From positions 62,001 through 126,000 of the forward strand of contig JAIXWG010000004.1 in assembly GCA_027482245.1 (NCBI GenBank): a stretch of 64,000 bases of DNA, read 5' to 3'. A program made the position numbers and the translations under genes. The notes under the pieces were generated by a model, which worked only from the letters and a program-made list of their open reading frames with translations, was not told the origin of the DNA and did not search any database. The first letter of the stretch is position 1; each line of letters starts with the position of its first letter. The DNA comes from Acetobacteraceae bacterium (GTDB lineage: Bacteria; Pseudomonadota; Alphaproteobacteria; Acetobacterales; Acetobacteraceae). Below are positions 44,439 through 53,636 of the stretch, in pieces.

Positions 44439-45794
44439 TCAGGCGCGGATCGCGCGTTCGGTCCAGGCGCCGGGGTTCGCGGGGTCGAAGGTGCGGCCCA
44501 TGATGGTCTCGGTGCGCAGCGCGCTGTCCGGCACCGGCAGGCCGAGTTCGCGCATCGCGCGGCCGGCGTCGAGCGCCAGGAACACCTGGTTCGCCACCTG
44601 CGCGTAGTCCACATCCTGCCGCAGCTGCCCCCAGCGGCGCATCTGCGTCAGCATCCAGATGGCCATGGAATGCCAGGGGAAGGGGTCGAAGCCGATGCGG
44701 TCCGGCACGCGGCGCACCTGGCCGAGGCCGTCCGCATAGGTGCCGGTCAGCACCTGGTTCACCACCGTCTCCGGCTGGTTGAGGTAGTTGGCGCCGCTGA
44801 TCGCGGTCGCGACCTCCCGCCGGTTTTCCGGCTTCGCGGAATAGGCGGTCGCTTCCACGATCGCGCGCATCAGCGCGGCGAAGGTGTTGGGCGTTTCGGT
44901 GATCATGGATCGCGGCACGGCGAAGGCGCAGCAGGGATGGCCGTCCCAGAGCTCCTTCGTCAGCAGGTGGATGAAGCCCACGCCATCGAAGACGGCGCGC
45001 TGGTTGAACGGATCCGGGCCGAGGAAGCCGTCGATGTTGTCGGCGCGCAGGTTGGCGACCATCTCCGGCGGCGGCACCGCGCGGATCTGCACGTCGCGAT
45101 CGGGATCGATGCCATTCTCCGCGAGGTAGTGCCGCAGCAGGTAGTTGTGCATGGAGAAGTCGAAGGGCACGGCGAAGCGGAAGCCCTTCCAGTCGCGCGG
45201 ATTCCGCTTCTCCCGGTGCTTGGTCGCCAGCGTGATGGCCTGGCCGTTCACGTTCTCGATGGCCGCGACAGCGAAAGGAATGGGCTGCGCCACGCCGACG
45301 CCGAGGGACATGGCGAGCGGCATCGGGCTCAGCATGTGTGCCGCGTCGAACTCCCGCGCGATGGCGCGGTCCCGGATCACGGCCCAGCCGGCGGCGCGGA
45401 TCACCTCCACGTTCAAGCCATGGCGCTGATAGAAGCCCATGGGGTGCGCCATGATGATGGGCGTCGCGCAGGTGATGGGGATGAAGCCGACCTTGAGGTC
45501 CCGCTTCTCCGGCGCGCCGGCGGGCTGGGCGAGCGCCTGCTTCGCCGCATCCAGCGGGAAGACGGAAGCGAGCGCCGCCAGCACCGTCGCGGCGCCGAAG
45601 CGCTCCACCAGGGCGCGGCGTGTCGGGCCGTGGCGGAAGGTGGCGCGCAGCACGGCGCTCTCGGCCACCTCGGCCAGCGCTTCCTCGGTGGAGGGGGCGG
45701 CGCCGGCGCATTCCATCGCGCTGCCATGCTGGCCGCAGCCGCAGCGGTTCAGGCGCGTCTTCGGGTCGAGCGGATTGGCGGTCAGTCGGCGCAT
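44439..45794 (-). CDS. Nitrate/cyanate-type ABC periplasmic binding protein (CmpA/NrtA family)
   Basis: A 451-residue CmpA/NrtA-type protein. The core begins near DLKVGFIPITCATPIIMAHP and has the family's long C-terminal half (DFSMHNYLLRHYL, ANLRADNIDGFLGPDP). Ahead of a hydrophobic export-like segment (residues 65-90) is an N-terminal extension of about 57 residues with C18, C20, H23 and C29, a possible small metal site. It is the first gene of the importer-cynS operon; its ligand is probably cyanate or nitrate. Confidence 0.88.
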   Translation of the reverse strand: MRRLTANPLDPKTRLNRCGCGQHGSAMECAGAAPSTEEALAEVAESAVLRATFRHGPTRRALVERFGAATVLAALASVFPLDAAKQALAQPAGAPEKRDLKVGFIPITCATPIIMAHPMGFYQRHGLNVEVIRAAGWAVIRDRAIAREFDAAHMLSPMPLAMSLGVGVAQPIPFAVAAIENVNGQAITLATKHREKRNPRDWKGFRFAVPFDFSMHNYLLRHYLAENGIDPDRDVQIRAVPPPEMVANLRADNIDGFLGPDPFNQRAVFDGVGFIHLLTKELWDGHPCCAFAVPRSMITETPNTFAALMRAIVEATAYSAKPENRREVATAISGANYLNQPETVVNQVLTGTYADGLGQVRRVPDRIGFDPFPWHSMAIWMLTQMRRWGQLRQDVDYAQVANQVFLALDAGRAMRELGLPVPDSALRTETIMGRTFDPANPGAWTERAIRA

Positions 45795-45993
45795 GGTGGT
45801 CGCTCCCTGGGATGACGGCCCGGTTGCAACTGCCGTGCCGCGCGGCAGCCCGGCGGCTTTCCGGAGCAGCCGGCGCGACTTTCCGGTGATTCCGCCTTGA
45901 AAACGGGCAGGCGCGGTCGGATTGCATGCACCAAAGCGCTGGCATCGCGCCGCGGAGCCGCGTTAGCCTCAAGCGGCTCGAGGAGGCACGGCC

Positions 45994-46323
45994 ATGGCCC
46001 GCATCACCCTTCCCCTGCTTGCCCTGTTCGGCGGCATTGCGCTGGCGTCCGGCGCGGCGCGGGCCGATGCCATCGACGGGCATTGGTGCAGCGATGGCGG
46101 GCTGCGCCTGACCATCCAGGGGCCGAACCTCGTCTCCCCCGGCGGGGCCCGCATGGCGGGCGACTATGACCGCCACGGCTTCAGCTACACCGCCCCGGCC
46201 GGGGAGCCCGGCGCCGGCGGCCGCGTGGACCTCCGCCTGATGGGGGAGAACGCGGTCCGCGTGCAGGCGGCCAACGGCCCGATCGAGCCGGTCTGGCGCC
46301 GCTGCGGGCCGCCGGTTTCCTAA
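45994..46323 (+). CDS. Small secreted hypothetical protein
   Basis: A 109-residue protein with a clean Sec signal peptide (MARITLPLLALFGGIALASGAARA). The mature domain begins DAIDGHWCSDGG and ends WRRCGPPVS, so its two Cys could form a disulfide. The mature part looks like a small periplasmic beta domain. No function is known. It is divergent from the cyanate importer operon, with a 199-base gap, and overlaps the convergent ABC ATPase gene by 4 bases. Confidence 0.72.
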   Translation: MARITLPLLALFGGIALASGAARADAIDGHWCSDGGLRLTIQGPNLVSPGGARMAGDYDRHGFSYTAPAGEPGAGGRVDLRLMGENAVRVQAANGPIEPVWRRCGPPVS

Positions 46324-47000
46324 TCGTCTAGGACAACCCCATCCGCCATCGGCAGCACGCGGTCCGCGTGCCACAGCGCGCAGCGTTCATGCGTGGCCAG
46401 CAGAATAGCGGGGCCGCCCGGCGCGCGGCGGATGGCGTCGAGCAGCGTGCAGACCTCCAGCGCCGTGGCGGGGTCGAGTGCCGCCGTCGGCTCATCCAGC
46501 AGCAGCACGCGGGGTGACAGGCAGAGCAGCCGGGCCAGCGCCGCCCGCTGCCGCTGCCCGCCGGACAGCGCCGCCGGGTACCGGTCCAGCACCGCCGCCG
46601 GCACGCCGCAGCGCTCCAGCGCCTCGGCGGCGGCGTCATCCCGCGCGGCGCCGCCATCGCCGATGCCATGCAGCGCCAGCGCCGCGCGGAATTGCGCGCG
46701 CAGCGGCCGGGCGGGGTTGAAGGCGCGGCTGGTGTCCTGCGGCAGGAGCAGTAGCCGCCGATGCCAGGCCCGCCGCGCGGCAGCGTCGCGCGCCGGGGGC
46801 AGCGCTTCCCCATCCAGCGAGACCTCCCCCGCATCCCGCTCCCGCAGCCCGGCCAGCAGGCGCAGCAGCGAGGATTTGCCGCAGCCGGAGGCACCGCTGA
46901 CCGCGATCCAGCCCCCGGCCTCCACGGCCAGCGAGACGTCGCGGAGCGCGGGGCGCGGCGCGCCGGGGTAGCGCAGCGTCAGGCCGCGCGCGCGGAGCAT
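46320..47000 (-). CDS. Nickel/peptide-type ABC transporter ATPase (NikE/CntF type)
   Basis: A 226-residue, single-domain ATPase with Walker A GASGCGKSS, signature LSGGQRQRA and Walker B VLLLDEPTAALDP. It is shorter than the DppF-type protein earlier in the window and lacks the Cys-rich C-terminal extension, as in NikE- or CntF-type subunits. ATG 47000 overlaps the other ATPase gene by 22 bases. It is the last gene of the six-gene importer operon and ends with TAG. Confidence 0.88.
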   Translation of the reverse strand: MLRARGLTLRYPGAPRPALRDVSLAVEAGGWIAVSGASGCGKSSLLRLLAGLRERDAGEVSLDGEALPPARDAAARRAWHRRLLLLPQDTSRAFNPARPLRAQFRAALALHGIGDGGAARDDAAAEALERCGVPAAVLDRYPAALSGGQRQRAALARLLCLSPRVLLLDEPTAALDPATALEVCTLLDAIRRAPGGPAILLATHERCALWHADRVLPMADGVVLDD

Positions 47001-47761
47001 CGGCGCACCGGCCGCAGGGCCGCCAGCAGTTCCTGAAGGGCGGCCGAGCGCGGCGCGGCCATCAGCGCCGCCGTCGCTCCTTCCTCCGCCACCGCGCCAT
47101 CGCGCAGCACCACCATCCCGTCGCACAGCGTGGCGGCGGCGGCCAGGTCGTGGGTGACGAGCACCAGCGCCATGCCGCGCTCCCGCCGCGCCGCTGCCAG
47201 CAGCCGCAGGATGGCGGTGCCCGTTGCCTCGTCCAGCGCGCTCGTCGGCTCATCCGCCACCAGCACCGCGGGCGCCTGCGCCAGCGCGCAGGCCAGCGCC
47301 ACGCGCTGCCCCTGGCCACCGGACAGGCCATGCGGGTGGCGCCGCGCCAGGGCCGGGTCCAGCTCCATCGCCGCCAGCGCAGCCGAAACCGCCGCGGCAT
47401 CCGCCGTCGCACCGCGCGCGCGCAGCGTCTCCGCGATCTGCGAGCCGATGGAGAGCTGCGGGTGCAGCGCCGCGATGCCTTCCTGCGGCAGCCAGGCGAC
47501 ATGCCGGCCGAGCCCGCGCCGCCGCGCCGCCGCCACCGGCGCCGCGCCGCCGGGCCACTCCAGCGTCCCGCCCACCACGGCGCCGCGCGGCGGCAGCCCG
47601 GCCAGCAGCCGGCCGAGCGTCGTCTTGCCGCAGCCCGACCGCCCCACCACCGCCACGGCTTCCCCAGCGGCGACGGAGAGGCTGACGCCGCGCAGCGCGA
47701 CCGTCGCCCCGAAGCGGCCGGGATGGGTGGCGGACAGGTCGCGCGCCGCCAGCGCCATCAT
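46979..47761 (-). CDS. Nickel/peptide-type ABC transporter ATPase (NikD/CntD type)
   Basis: A 260-residue ATPase with Walker A GRSGCGKTT, signature LSGGQGQRV and Walker B VLVADEPTSALDE. It pairs with the shorter ATPase. The ATG overlaps the methyltransferase stop (ATGA), so the methyltransferase is translated as part of the importer operon. Confidence 0.88.
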   Translation of the reverse strand: MMALAARDLSATHPGRFGATVALRGVSLSVAAGEAVAVVGRSGCGKTTLGRLLAGLPPRGAVVGGTLEWPGGAAPVAAARRRGLGRHVAWLPQEGIAALHPQLSIGSQIAETLRARGATADAAAVSAALAAMELDPALARRHPHGLSGGQGQRVALACALAQAPAVLVADEPTSALDEATGTAILRLLAAARRERGMALVLVTHDLAAAATLCDGMVVLRDGAVAEEGATAALMAAPRSAALQELLAALRPVRRCSARAA

Positions 47762-48465
47762 GGCGCGCGCCGCGCGACGATCAGGTAGCGCTCATGCCGC
47801 GGGGCCTCGGTCCAGAGCGCGGCGTCCATCAGGGGGATCACCTCCGGCGCCTCGAACCCCGCTTCCAGCAGGGGCGCGGCCAGCTGTTCGGCCGGGCGGC
47901 CGCCGAACAGGGGCAGGGCGCCGTGGATGGTCGCGTATTCGTCGCGCGCCTGCATGTCCCACCAGGCGCCCTCCACCAGCGCCACGCGGCCGCCGGGGCG
48001 CAGCACCTCCCGCCACGCCCTCAGCGCGCGCAGCGGATCGGGCAGGGTCCAGAGGACGTGACGCTCCACCACCAGGTCGAAGCTCGCCGCGGGCAGGCCC
48101 GGTGCCTCCGCATCCGCGGCCAGGAAGGGCACCATCAGGCCGCGCGCCGCCGCCTTCGGGCGGGCCAGCGCCAGCATGTCCTCCGCGAGGTCGATCCCCA
48201 TGGCGCGGTGCCCGGCCTCCGCCATCAGCAGCGCCAGGAAGCCCGTGCCGCAGCCAACATCCAGCACGTCGAGCGCGGGGGAGGAGGGCGCAAGCCGCGC
48301 GACCACGCCGCGCCAGGCGGCATCCTGCGCCGGGTTCAGCAGGCCATGCGTCGGGCCCTGGTCGAAATCCGCCGCGCGGCGGTTCCAGTGCGCGATGACG
48401 GCGGCTTTCGCCGCCTCGGGCGCGATGACGGCGGCGTTCGCCGCCTCGGCATTGATGGCGTTCAT
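47758..48465 (-). CDS. SAM-dependent methyltransferase inside a nickel/opine-type importer operon
   Basis: A 235-residue class I methyltransferase with motif I VLDVGCGTGFLALL (67-80), an acidic loop GIDLAEDM and post-I region SFDLVVERHVLWTLPDP, as in small-molecule methyltransferases. It lies between permease and ATPase genes with 4-base overlap downstream and 14 bases upstream. That fixed place suggests a role tied to the imported ligand, perhaps modifying a metallophore or detoxifying its metal. The N-terminus has a 10-residue tandem repeat (EAANAAVIAP / EAAKAAVIAH). ATG 48465 has only a weak ribosome site. Confidence 0.82.
   Translation of the reverse strand: MNAINAEAANAAVIAPEAAKAAVIAHWNRRAADFDQGPTHGLLNPAQDAAWRGVVARLAPSSPALDVLDVGCGTGFLALLMAEAGHRAMGIDLAEDMLALARPKAAARGLMVPFLAADAEAPGLPAASFDLVVERHVLWTLPDPLRALRAWREVLRPGGRVALVEGAWWDMQARDEYATIHGALPLFGGRPAEQLAAPLLEAGFEAPEVIPLMDAALWTEAPRHERYLIVARRAP
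48391..48450. repeat. 30-base tandem duplication in the methyltransferase gene start
   Basis: Copies at 48391-48420 and 48421-48450 match at 28 of 30 bases. The length keeps the frame, so the protein gains a repeated 10-residue Ala-rich segment near its N-terminus. The near identity suggests a recent event. Confidence 0.85.
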
Positions 48466-48479
48466 GGCGAGCGTTCCGG

Positions 48480-49265
48480 TCAGGTCTGGGGTGACAGGCC
48501 GAGCCGCGCGCGCAGCGAGGCGGCCAGGGAGGCGGCGGCGAGGAGGCTGAGCGCGATGGCGGCGGCGGGCGCCGCCAGCAGCCAGGGCGCATCGAGGAAC
48601 CAGTCCCGCGCCTCCGCTGCCATGCCGCCCCAGGAGGGTGCGGGCGGCGGCGCGCCGAGGCCGAGGAAGGCCAGCGTCGCCAGCAGCACCACGGCCGCGC
48701 GCAGCTTCACCAGGCCCAGCCAGAGCAGCGGCCCCGCCAGGTTCGGCAGCACGTCGCGCAGCAGGATGGTAGCCGGCGGGAAGCCGATGGATCGCGCCCC
48801 CTCCACGAAGGGCTCCGCCAGCACGCGCCGCGCCTCGCCGCGCAGGATCCAGTGCAGGTCGGCCCAGAGCACCAGCGCCACGCAGGCCACCTGCGCGCCC
48901 GCGCCCCGCCCGGCCAGCGCCAGCACGACAAGTGGCAACCAGAGCGGCGGGAAGGACAGCAGCGCCTGCGCTAGGCCGCACAGCGTGCGGCCGGCGGGCC
49001 GGCCCTCCAGCCAGGCCGCCGGCAGGGCGGTGGCGAGCGCGAGCGCGAGCCCCAGCCCCAGCCCCGCCAGCGCCAGCCCCAGGCTGCCCGGCAGCGCCGC
49101 CAGCACCCGCGCCGCGACATCGCGGCCGAGCGGGTCCGTGCCCAGCGGATGGGCGAGGGAGGGCGCCACCAGCCGCGCCGGCGACAGGGCCAGCGGGTCC
49201 GGCAGCCACCACGCCGCCAGCGCCAGCAGCGCCGCCAGCCCGGCCAGGGGAAGCACCAGGCGCAT
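48480..49265 (-). CDS. Nickel/peptide-type ABC transporter permease (NikC/CntC type)
   Basis: A 261-residue permease with the DppC-type sequence after the first helix (HPLGTDPLGRDVAARVLAALPGS) and the EAA-like GARSIGFPPATILLRDVLPN. Its start overlaps the previous stop by one base (TGATG). It is shorter than the DppC-type protein of the earlier operon, as in metal-opine importers. Confidence 0.88.
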   Translation of the reverse strand: MRLVLPLAGLAALLALAAWWLPDPLALSPARLVAPSLAHPLGTDPLGRDVAARVLAALPGSLGLALAGLGLGLALALATALPAAWLEGRPAGRTLCGLAQALLSFPPLWLPLVVLALAGRGAGAQVACVALVLWADLHWILRGEARRVLAEPFVEGARSIGFPPATILLRDVLPNLAGPLLWLGLVKLRAAVVLLATLAFLGLGAPPPAPSWGGMAAEARDWFLDAPWLLAAPAAAIALSLLAAASLAASLRARLGLSPQT

Positions 49266-50173
49266 CAGGCGATGACGGCGGAGGAGGGGCGGGGATCGAG
49301 CAGCGCCTGCGCGGCCTCCGCCACGAAGCGGGCCAGCAGGAAGCCCGTGCCCGCCGCTAGCATCGCCGCGCGCAGCAGCGGCAGGTCGCCATGCTGCAGC
49401 GCCAGCACCGCCAGCCGGCCGAGGCCGGGCAGGGCGAAGACCGTCTCCACCACCAGCGCGCCGCCCAGCAGGTAGCCCGCCTGCAGCGACCCGAAGCGCG
49501 CCAGCAGGGCGGAAGCCGGCAGCAGCCGGTAGGCCAGCAGGCGCCGCGGCAGGCCGAGGCCGCGCGCCTCCGCGAAGACCGCGAAGGGTTCCTGCGCAAT
49601 GGCGCGCAGCCCGTCCTGCAGGATCAGCGCCAGCTTCACCGCCAGCGCCGCGGCCAGCAGCACGGCCGGCAGCAGCAGGGATCGCAGCCCGTCGAAACCC
49701 GCGGCCGGCACCCAGCCGAGGCCGACGGCGAAGACCTCCACCGCCACCACCGCGACGACGAAGCCGGGCACCGCCAGCAGCATCAGGGGCAGCTTCGCCA
49801 GCCGCGCCGGCAGCGCCGCCAGCACCAGCCCGAGCGCCGCGCCGCCCGCCAGCCCCATCGGCCAGGCCAGCGCCGCGAGGCGCAGCGTGACGCCCAGCGC
49901 CTCCGCCACCGCATCCCCGGCCGGGCGCCGCAGCCAGGCGGATTGGCCGAGGTCGCCGCGCAGCATCGCCAGCATCGGCCCCAGCACTCGTTCCAGCCAG
50001 GGCAGGTCCAGCCCGAGTGCCGCGCGCAGCGCGGCCGCGGCGGCGCCATCACCCTCCGGCCCGATCTGGCGGCTGACGGGGTCGCCCAGCAAATCGGCCG
50101 CCAGCCCCAGCACCAGCAGGGCGAGGAGCAGGGAGAGCGCGCCCCCCGCCAGCCCGCGCAGCGCCGCCTTCAT
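49265..50173 (-). CDS. Nickel/peptide-type ABC transporter permease (NikB/CntB type)
   Basis: A 302-residue DppB-type permease. After the first helix it has GDPVSRQIGPEGDG and a periplasmic helix with AALGLDLPWLE. The EAA-like loop FAEARGLGLPRRLLAYRLLP is near residue 205. It starts inside the binding-protein stop (ATGA). Alanine and leucine content is extreme even for this genome. Confidence 0.88.
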   Translation of the reverse strand: MKAALRGLAGGALSLLLALLVLGLAADLLGDPVSRQIGPEGDGAAAAALRAALGLDLPWLERVLGPMLAMLRGDLGQSAWLRRPAGDAVAEALGVTLRLAALAWPMGLAGGAALGLVLAALPARLAKLPLMLLAVPGFVVAVVAVEVFAVGLGWVPAAGFDGLRSLLLPAVLLAAALAVKLALILQDGLRAIAQEPFAVFAEARGLGLPRRLLAYRLLPASALLARFGSLQAGYLLGGALVVETVFALPGLGRLAVLALQHGDLPLLRAAMLAAGTGFLLARFVAEAAQALLDPRPSSAVIA

Positions 50174-51690
50174 GCCTGGCGCGGACGCAGGCCCGCGAAA
50201 TCGATCCGACCATGCGCCGTGCGCGGCATCTCGACCCGCGCCGCCACGCCATAGGCGGCCTTCGGATAGGCGAGGTAGACCGCCGGCGCATCGGCCTTCG
50301 CCACCGCCATCAGCGCGGCCGCCGCGGCACCCCGCGCCGGCTCGGCCTCCGCTTCCATGTAGGCGGCGAGCAGGGGGGCAAGGCGCGGGTCGGGGCGGTA
50401 GCCCATGGAGCCCTTGAGGAAGCCGTTCTCCGCATAGAAGGCGGTGTAGGGCCGCACCGCGTCATGCGCGTGGTTGTCGAGCGCGGTGACCACGAACATC
50501 CGGCCGCGATCCAGCGCCGCCAGGCGCCGTGCATCGAAGGCGGCGGCGATGCTGTCCAGCGGGTTGATGCGCACCGCGAAGCCGGCGCGGGACAGCTGCG
50601 CCTGGATCACCTGCGCGGCCTGGATCTCGGCCGGCGGCGCATCCAGCTCCACCGGCAGCGGCGTCGTGATCCCGGCATCGCGCAGCAGCGCGCGGGCGCG
50701 GTCGGGGTCGTGGTCGGAGAGCGGGAAGGCCTCCGTGAAACCGCCGAAGCCGTGCGGCACGACGCCGGTCGCGACCTCCGCGAAGTCGCCCCAGGTGGCT
50801 TCCGCCAGCGCCTTGCGGTCGACGGCATGATGGACGGCAAGCCGCACCCGCGCATCGTCGAAGGGCGGGCGGAACCAGAAGGAGAGGTACTGCGTCCGCG
50901 CCCCCGCCTGCATCACCAGCCGCGCCCCGTTGCGGGCCACGCGCGCGGCGAGGCCCGGCGGGATGTCGCTGGCGATCTGCGCGCCGCCGCTCAGCAGGTC
51001 CGCGACGCGGGTCGAGGCTTCGGGCACCGCGCGCACGGTGATGCGCGGGAAGCCCGGCGCGGCATGGGCCCAGTGATCGCCGGTCGCTTCCAGCTCCACC
51101 CGCTCCCCGGGCCGCCAGGCGGCCAGGCGCCAGGGGCCGGACCCGATGGGCTGGGTGCGGAAGGGCGCCTCCGCCGCCGCCAGCTGGGCGGCCTGCAGCA
51201 CCGGCACCGCGCCCACGATCTGCGGCAGCAGGCCGGTCGGCACGGCGGTGTGCAGCAGCAGCGTGGTCGCGTCCGGCGCCTCCGCCCTGATCGCCGGCTG
51301 CACCTGGAGGCGAAGGCCCGACCGGTTGGCGGGGTCGAGCAGGAAGGCGAAGGTGGCGGCGGCATCGGAAGCGGTCAGCGCGCTGCCATCATGGAAGCGC
51401 ACGCCCTGGCGGATGGTGAAGCGCCAGGTCGTCGGCGCCACGCGCGCCCAGGCGGTGGCGAGGGCGGGGACCAGGTGGCCCTCAGCGTCACGCTCGATCA
51501 GCGGATCGAAGATGAGGCTGGTCGGGATGGTGAAGTCCAGGCTGCGCATCGGGTCGATGGAAGCGAGGTCCCGCGTTTCCGAGAACTGGCTGACCACCAG
51601 CGCGCCGCCGCTGCCCTGCGCCAGCGCGAACCGGGGCAGGGCGCCCGAGGCAGCGAGGGCGGCGAGGAGGGTGCGGCGGGAGAAGGGCAT
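50170..51690 (-). CDS. Nickel/peptide-type ABC periplasmic binding protein with Tat signal
   Basis: A 506-residue family 5 binding protein. SRRTLLAAL at residues 4-12 begins a twin-arginine signal, with cleavage probably after FALAQ. The mature part resembles NikA/CntA-like proteins (SLDFTIPTSLIFDPLIERDAEG). It captures a small ligand, perhaps a metal-opine complex or peptide, for the permeases and ATPases downstream. Direct repeats 33-57 bases upstream may regulate it. The next gene upstream, cysA, ends only 69 bases away on the same strand. Confidence 0.86.
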   Translation of the reverse strand: MPFSRRTLLAALAASGALPRFALAQGSGGALVVSQFSETRDLASIDPMRSLDFTIPTSLIFDPLIERDAEGHLVPALATAWARVAPTTWRFTIRQGVRFHDGSALTASDAAATFAFLLDPANRSGLRLQVQPAIRAEAPDATTLLLHTAVPTGLLPQIVGAVPVLQAAQLAAAEAPFRTQPIGSGPWRLAAWRPGERVELEATGDHWAHAAPGFPRITVRAVPEASTRVADLLSGGAQIASDIPPGLAARVARNGARLVMQAGARTQYLSFWFRPPFDDARVRLAVHHAVDRKALAEATWGDFAEVATGVVPHGFGGFTEAFPLSDHDPDRARALLRDAGITTPLPVELDAPPAEIQAAQVIQAQLSRAGFAVRINPLDSIAAAFDARRLAALDRGRMFVVTALDNHAHDAVRPYTAFYAENGFLKGSMGYRPDPRLAPLLAAYMEAEAEPARGAAAAALMAVAKADAPAVYLAYPKAAYGVAARVEMPRTAHGRIDFAGLRPRQA

Positions 51691-51722
51691 GCGGGATCGC
51701 TCCGGTTTCCGGCGACCCTATT

Positions 51723-51747
51723 GCAAATGAGAGTCCTTCGCAAATGA
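51723..51747. promoter_or_regulatory. Paired GCAAATGA direct repeats upstream of the nickel/opine-type operon
   Basis: GCAAATGA occurs at 51723-51730 and again at 51740-51747, 17 bases apart, in an A/T-richer island 33 to 57 bases before the binding-protein start. TGCAAATGA resembles half of the Fur/Mur-type boxes known in alphaproteobacteria, but the arrangement is direct rather than palindromic. A metal-responsive operator is a reasonable guess. Confidence 0.35.
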
Positions 51748-51759
51748 AGGAGCATCCAG

Positions 51760-52809
51760 CTATGCCGCCGCGCTCCGGCCGCTATCGAGGAAGACGCGCC
51801 CGCCGACCGGCACCAGCCGGCAGGCATCGCCTCGCGCCGGCGCGCTGCCGGGGGCGGCGCAGGCATCAAGGACCAGGCCCGCCGCCTCCACCACCAGGCG
51901 CAGCGCCCCGCCGCCTTCGGGGCGGACCAGGCGGATGGTGGCGCCGCCGCTCGCCACGGGCTCCGCCAGCAGTTCCGCCGGACGGATGAAGGCGGTGCCG
52001 GGTCCGTCGGGCAAGGGGACGTGCAGAGGGGCGATCGGCAGCGGGTCGAAATGCGCTAGGCCGCCCGCGACCCGGCAGGGCAGCCGCGCGGCATCGCCGA
52101 TGAAGCCGGCGACGAAGGGTGTCGCGGGGTGTTCCAGCAGCGCGGCGGGGGCGTCGAACTGCACGATGCGGCCGCGTTCCATCACGGCGACGCGGTCCGC
52201 CATTTCCATCGCCTCCTCCTGGTCATGGGTGACGAGGATGGTGGTGATGCCGAGCCGTTCCTGCAGCCCGCGCACCCAGCGCCGCACGTCGCGCCGCACC
52301 AGCGCATCCAGCGCGCCGAAGGGCTCATCCAGCAGCAGCAGCCGCGGCTCGATCGCCAGCGCGCGGGCCAGCGCCACGCGCTGCCGCTGCCCGCCGGAGA
52401 GCTGGTCAGGATGGCGCCGCGCGAGGTCCGGGATCTGCACGAGGTCGAGCAGCGCCGCGACGCGCTGCGCGATGGCGTCGCGACCGGGGCGCGTGGCGCG
52501 GGGGCGCACATCGAGCCCGAAGGCGATGTTCTCCGCGACGGTCATGTGGCGGAACAGCGCGTAGTGCTGGAAGACCACGCCGATGCCGCGTTCGCGCGCC
52601 GGCACGCCATCCATGTCCTGGCCCGCGATTCGAAGCCGGCCGGCATCCATGCCCTCAAGCCCCGCGATGACGCGCAGCAGCGTGGTCTTGCCGGACCCCG
52701 ACGGGCCGAGGAGCGCGACCAGCTCACCCTCCCGCACCGCGAGGTCCACGCCATCCAGCGCCGCGGCATCGCCGAAATGGCGCGTGATGCCCGTCGCCTC
52801 CACCGTCAC
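51760..52809 (-). CDS. cysA: Sulfate/thiosulfate ABC transporter ATPase
   Basis: A 349-residue CysA-type ATPase: Walker [10 protein letters not shown], signature LSGGQRQRV and Walker [16 protein letters not shown]. The C-terminal regulatory domain of about 110 residues follows [12 protein letters not shown] 52809 overlaps the CysW stop as GTGA. It is the last gene of the sulfate operon and ends with TAG. Confidence 0.93.
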   Translation of the reverse strand: MTVEATGITRHFGDAAALDGVDLAVREGELVALLGPSGSGKTTLLRVIAGLEGMDAGRLRIAGQDMDGVPARERGIGVVFQHYALFRHMTVAENIAFGLDVRPRATRPGRDAIAQRVAALLDLVQIPDLARRHPDQLSGGQRQRVALARALAIEPRLLLLDEPFGALDALVRRDVRRWVRGLQERLGITTILVTHDQEEAMEMADRVAVMERGRIVQFDAPAALLEHPATPFVAGFIGDAARLPCRVAGGLAHFDPLPIAPLHVPLPDGPGTAFIRPAELLAEPVASGGATIRLVRPEGGGALRLVVEAAGLVLDACAAPGSAPARGDACRLVPVGGRVFLDSGRSAAA

Positions 52810-53636
52810 GCGGCGCGTCCCAGGCGTTCCAGCACCGTCTTGGCGGCCAGCGTCACCAGCCCCAGCAGTGCCAGCAGCGCGGCCACCGCGAAGGCGCCGG
52901 CGAACTGGTATTCGTTGTAGAGGATCTCGACATGCAGCGGCATGGTGTTGGTCATTCCCCTGATGTGGCCTGACACGACGGAGACCGCGCCGAATTCGCC
53001 CATGGCGCGCGCGTTGCAGAGCAGGACGCCGGACATCAGCGCCCAGCGGATGTTGGGCAGCGTCACGCGGCGGAAGGTCTGCCAGCCGGAGGCCCCGAGC
53101 GTCGCCGCCGCCTCCTCCTCCTCCCGCCCCTGTTCCTGCATCAGCGGCAGCACGGTGCGGGCGACGAAGGGGAAGGTGACGAAGATCGTCGCCAGCACCA
53201 GCCCCGGCAGGGCGAAGATGACCTGCACGTCCCGCGCCTGCAGCCAGGGGCCGAGCCAGCCCTGCGCGCCGAAGATCAGCACGAAGACGAGGCCGGAGAT
53301 GACCGGGGAGACGCTGAAGGGCAGTTCCACCAGCACCACCAGCAGCCGCCTTCCGGGGAAGTCGTGCTTGGCGATGGCCCAGCAGGCCGCGAGCCCGCCG
53401 ATGGTGTTGACCGGCACGGTGATGGCGGCGACCAGCAGCGTCAGCCGGATGGCGGCCAGTGTGTCCTCCTCCGCCAGCGCATCGCGGAACACACCCCAGC
53501 CGCGGCGCAGCGCCTCCGTGAACACCGCCGCCAGCGGTAGCGCGAGGATGAGGAGGCCAAGCGTGATGGCTGCCAGCGCGATCAGTGCGCGCGCCAGCGG
53601 CGCATCCTCCCCGGCGGGCCTGAACCGCGCGCTCAT
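52806..53636 (-). CDS. cysW: Sulfate ABC transporter permease CysW
   Basis: A 276-residue inner-membrane permease. CysW features are [27 protein letters not shown], the EAA loop [20 protein letters not shown] and [26 protein letters not shown]. It overlaps both neighbours by 4 bases and forms the pore with CysT. Confidence 0.94.
   Translation of the reverse strand: MSARFRPAGEDAPLARALIALAAITLGLLILALPLAAVFTEALRRGWGVFRDALAEEDTLAAIRLTLLVAAITVPVNTIGGLAACWAIAKHDFPGRRLLVVLVELPFSVSPVISGLVFVLIFGAQGWLGPWLQARDVQVIFALPGLVLATIFVTFPFVARTVLPLMQEQGREEEEAAATLGASGWQTFRRVTLPNIRWALMSGVLLCNARAMGEFGAVSVVSGHIRGMTNTMPLHVEILYNEYQFAGAFAVAALLALLGLVTLAAKTVLERLGRAA

Noticed and set aside
51723..51747. A classical palindromic Fur or NikR box
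   Set aside because: The two GCAAATGA units are direct repeats and the segment is not self-complementary, so only a tentative operator is reported.
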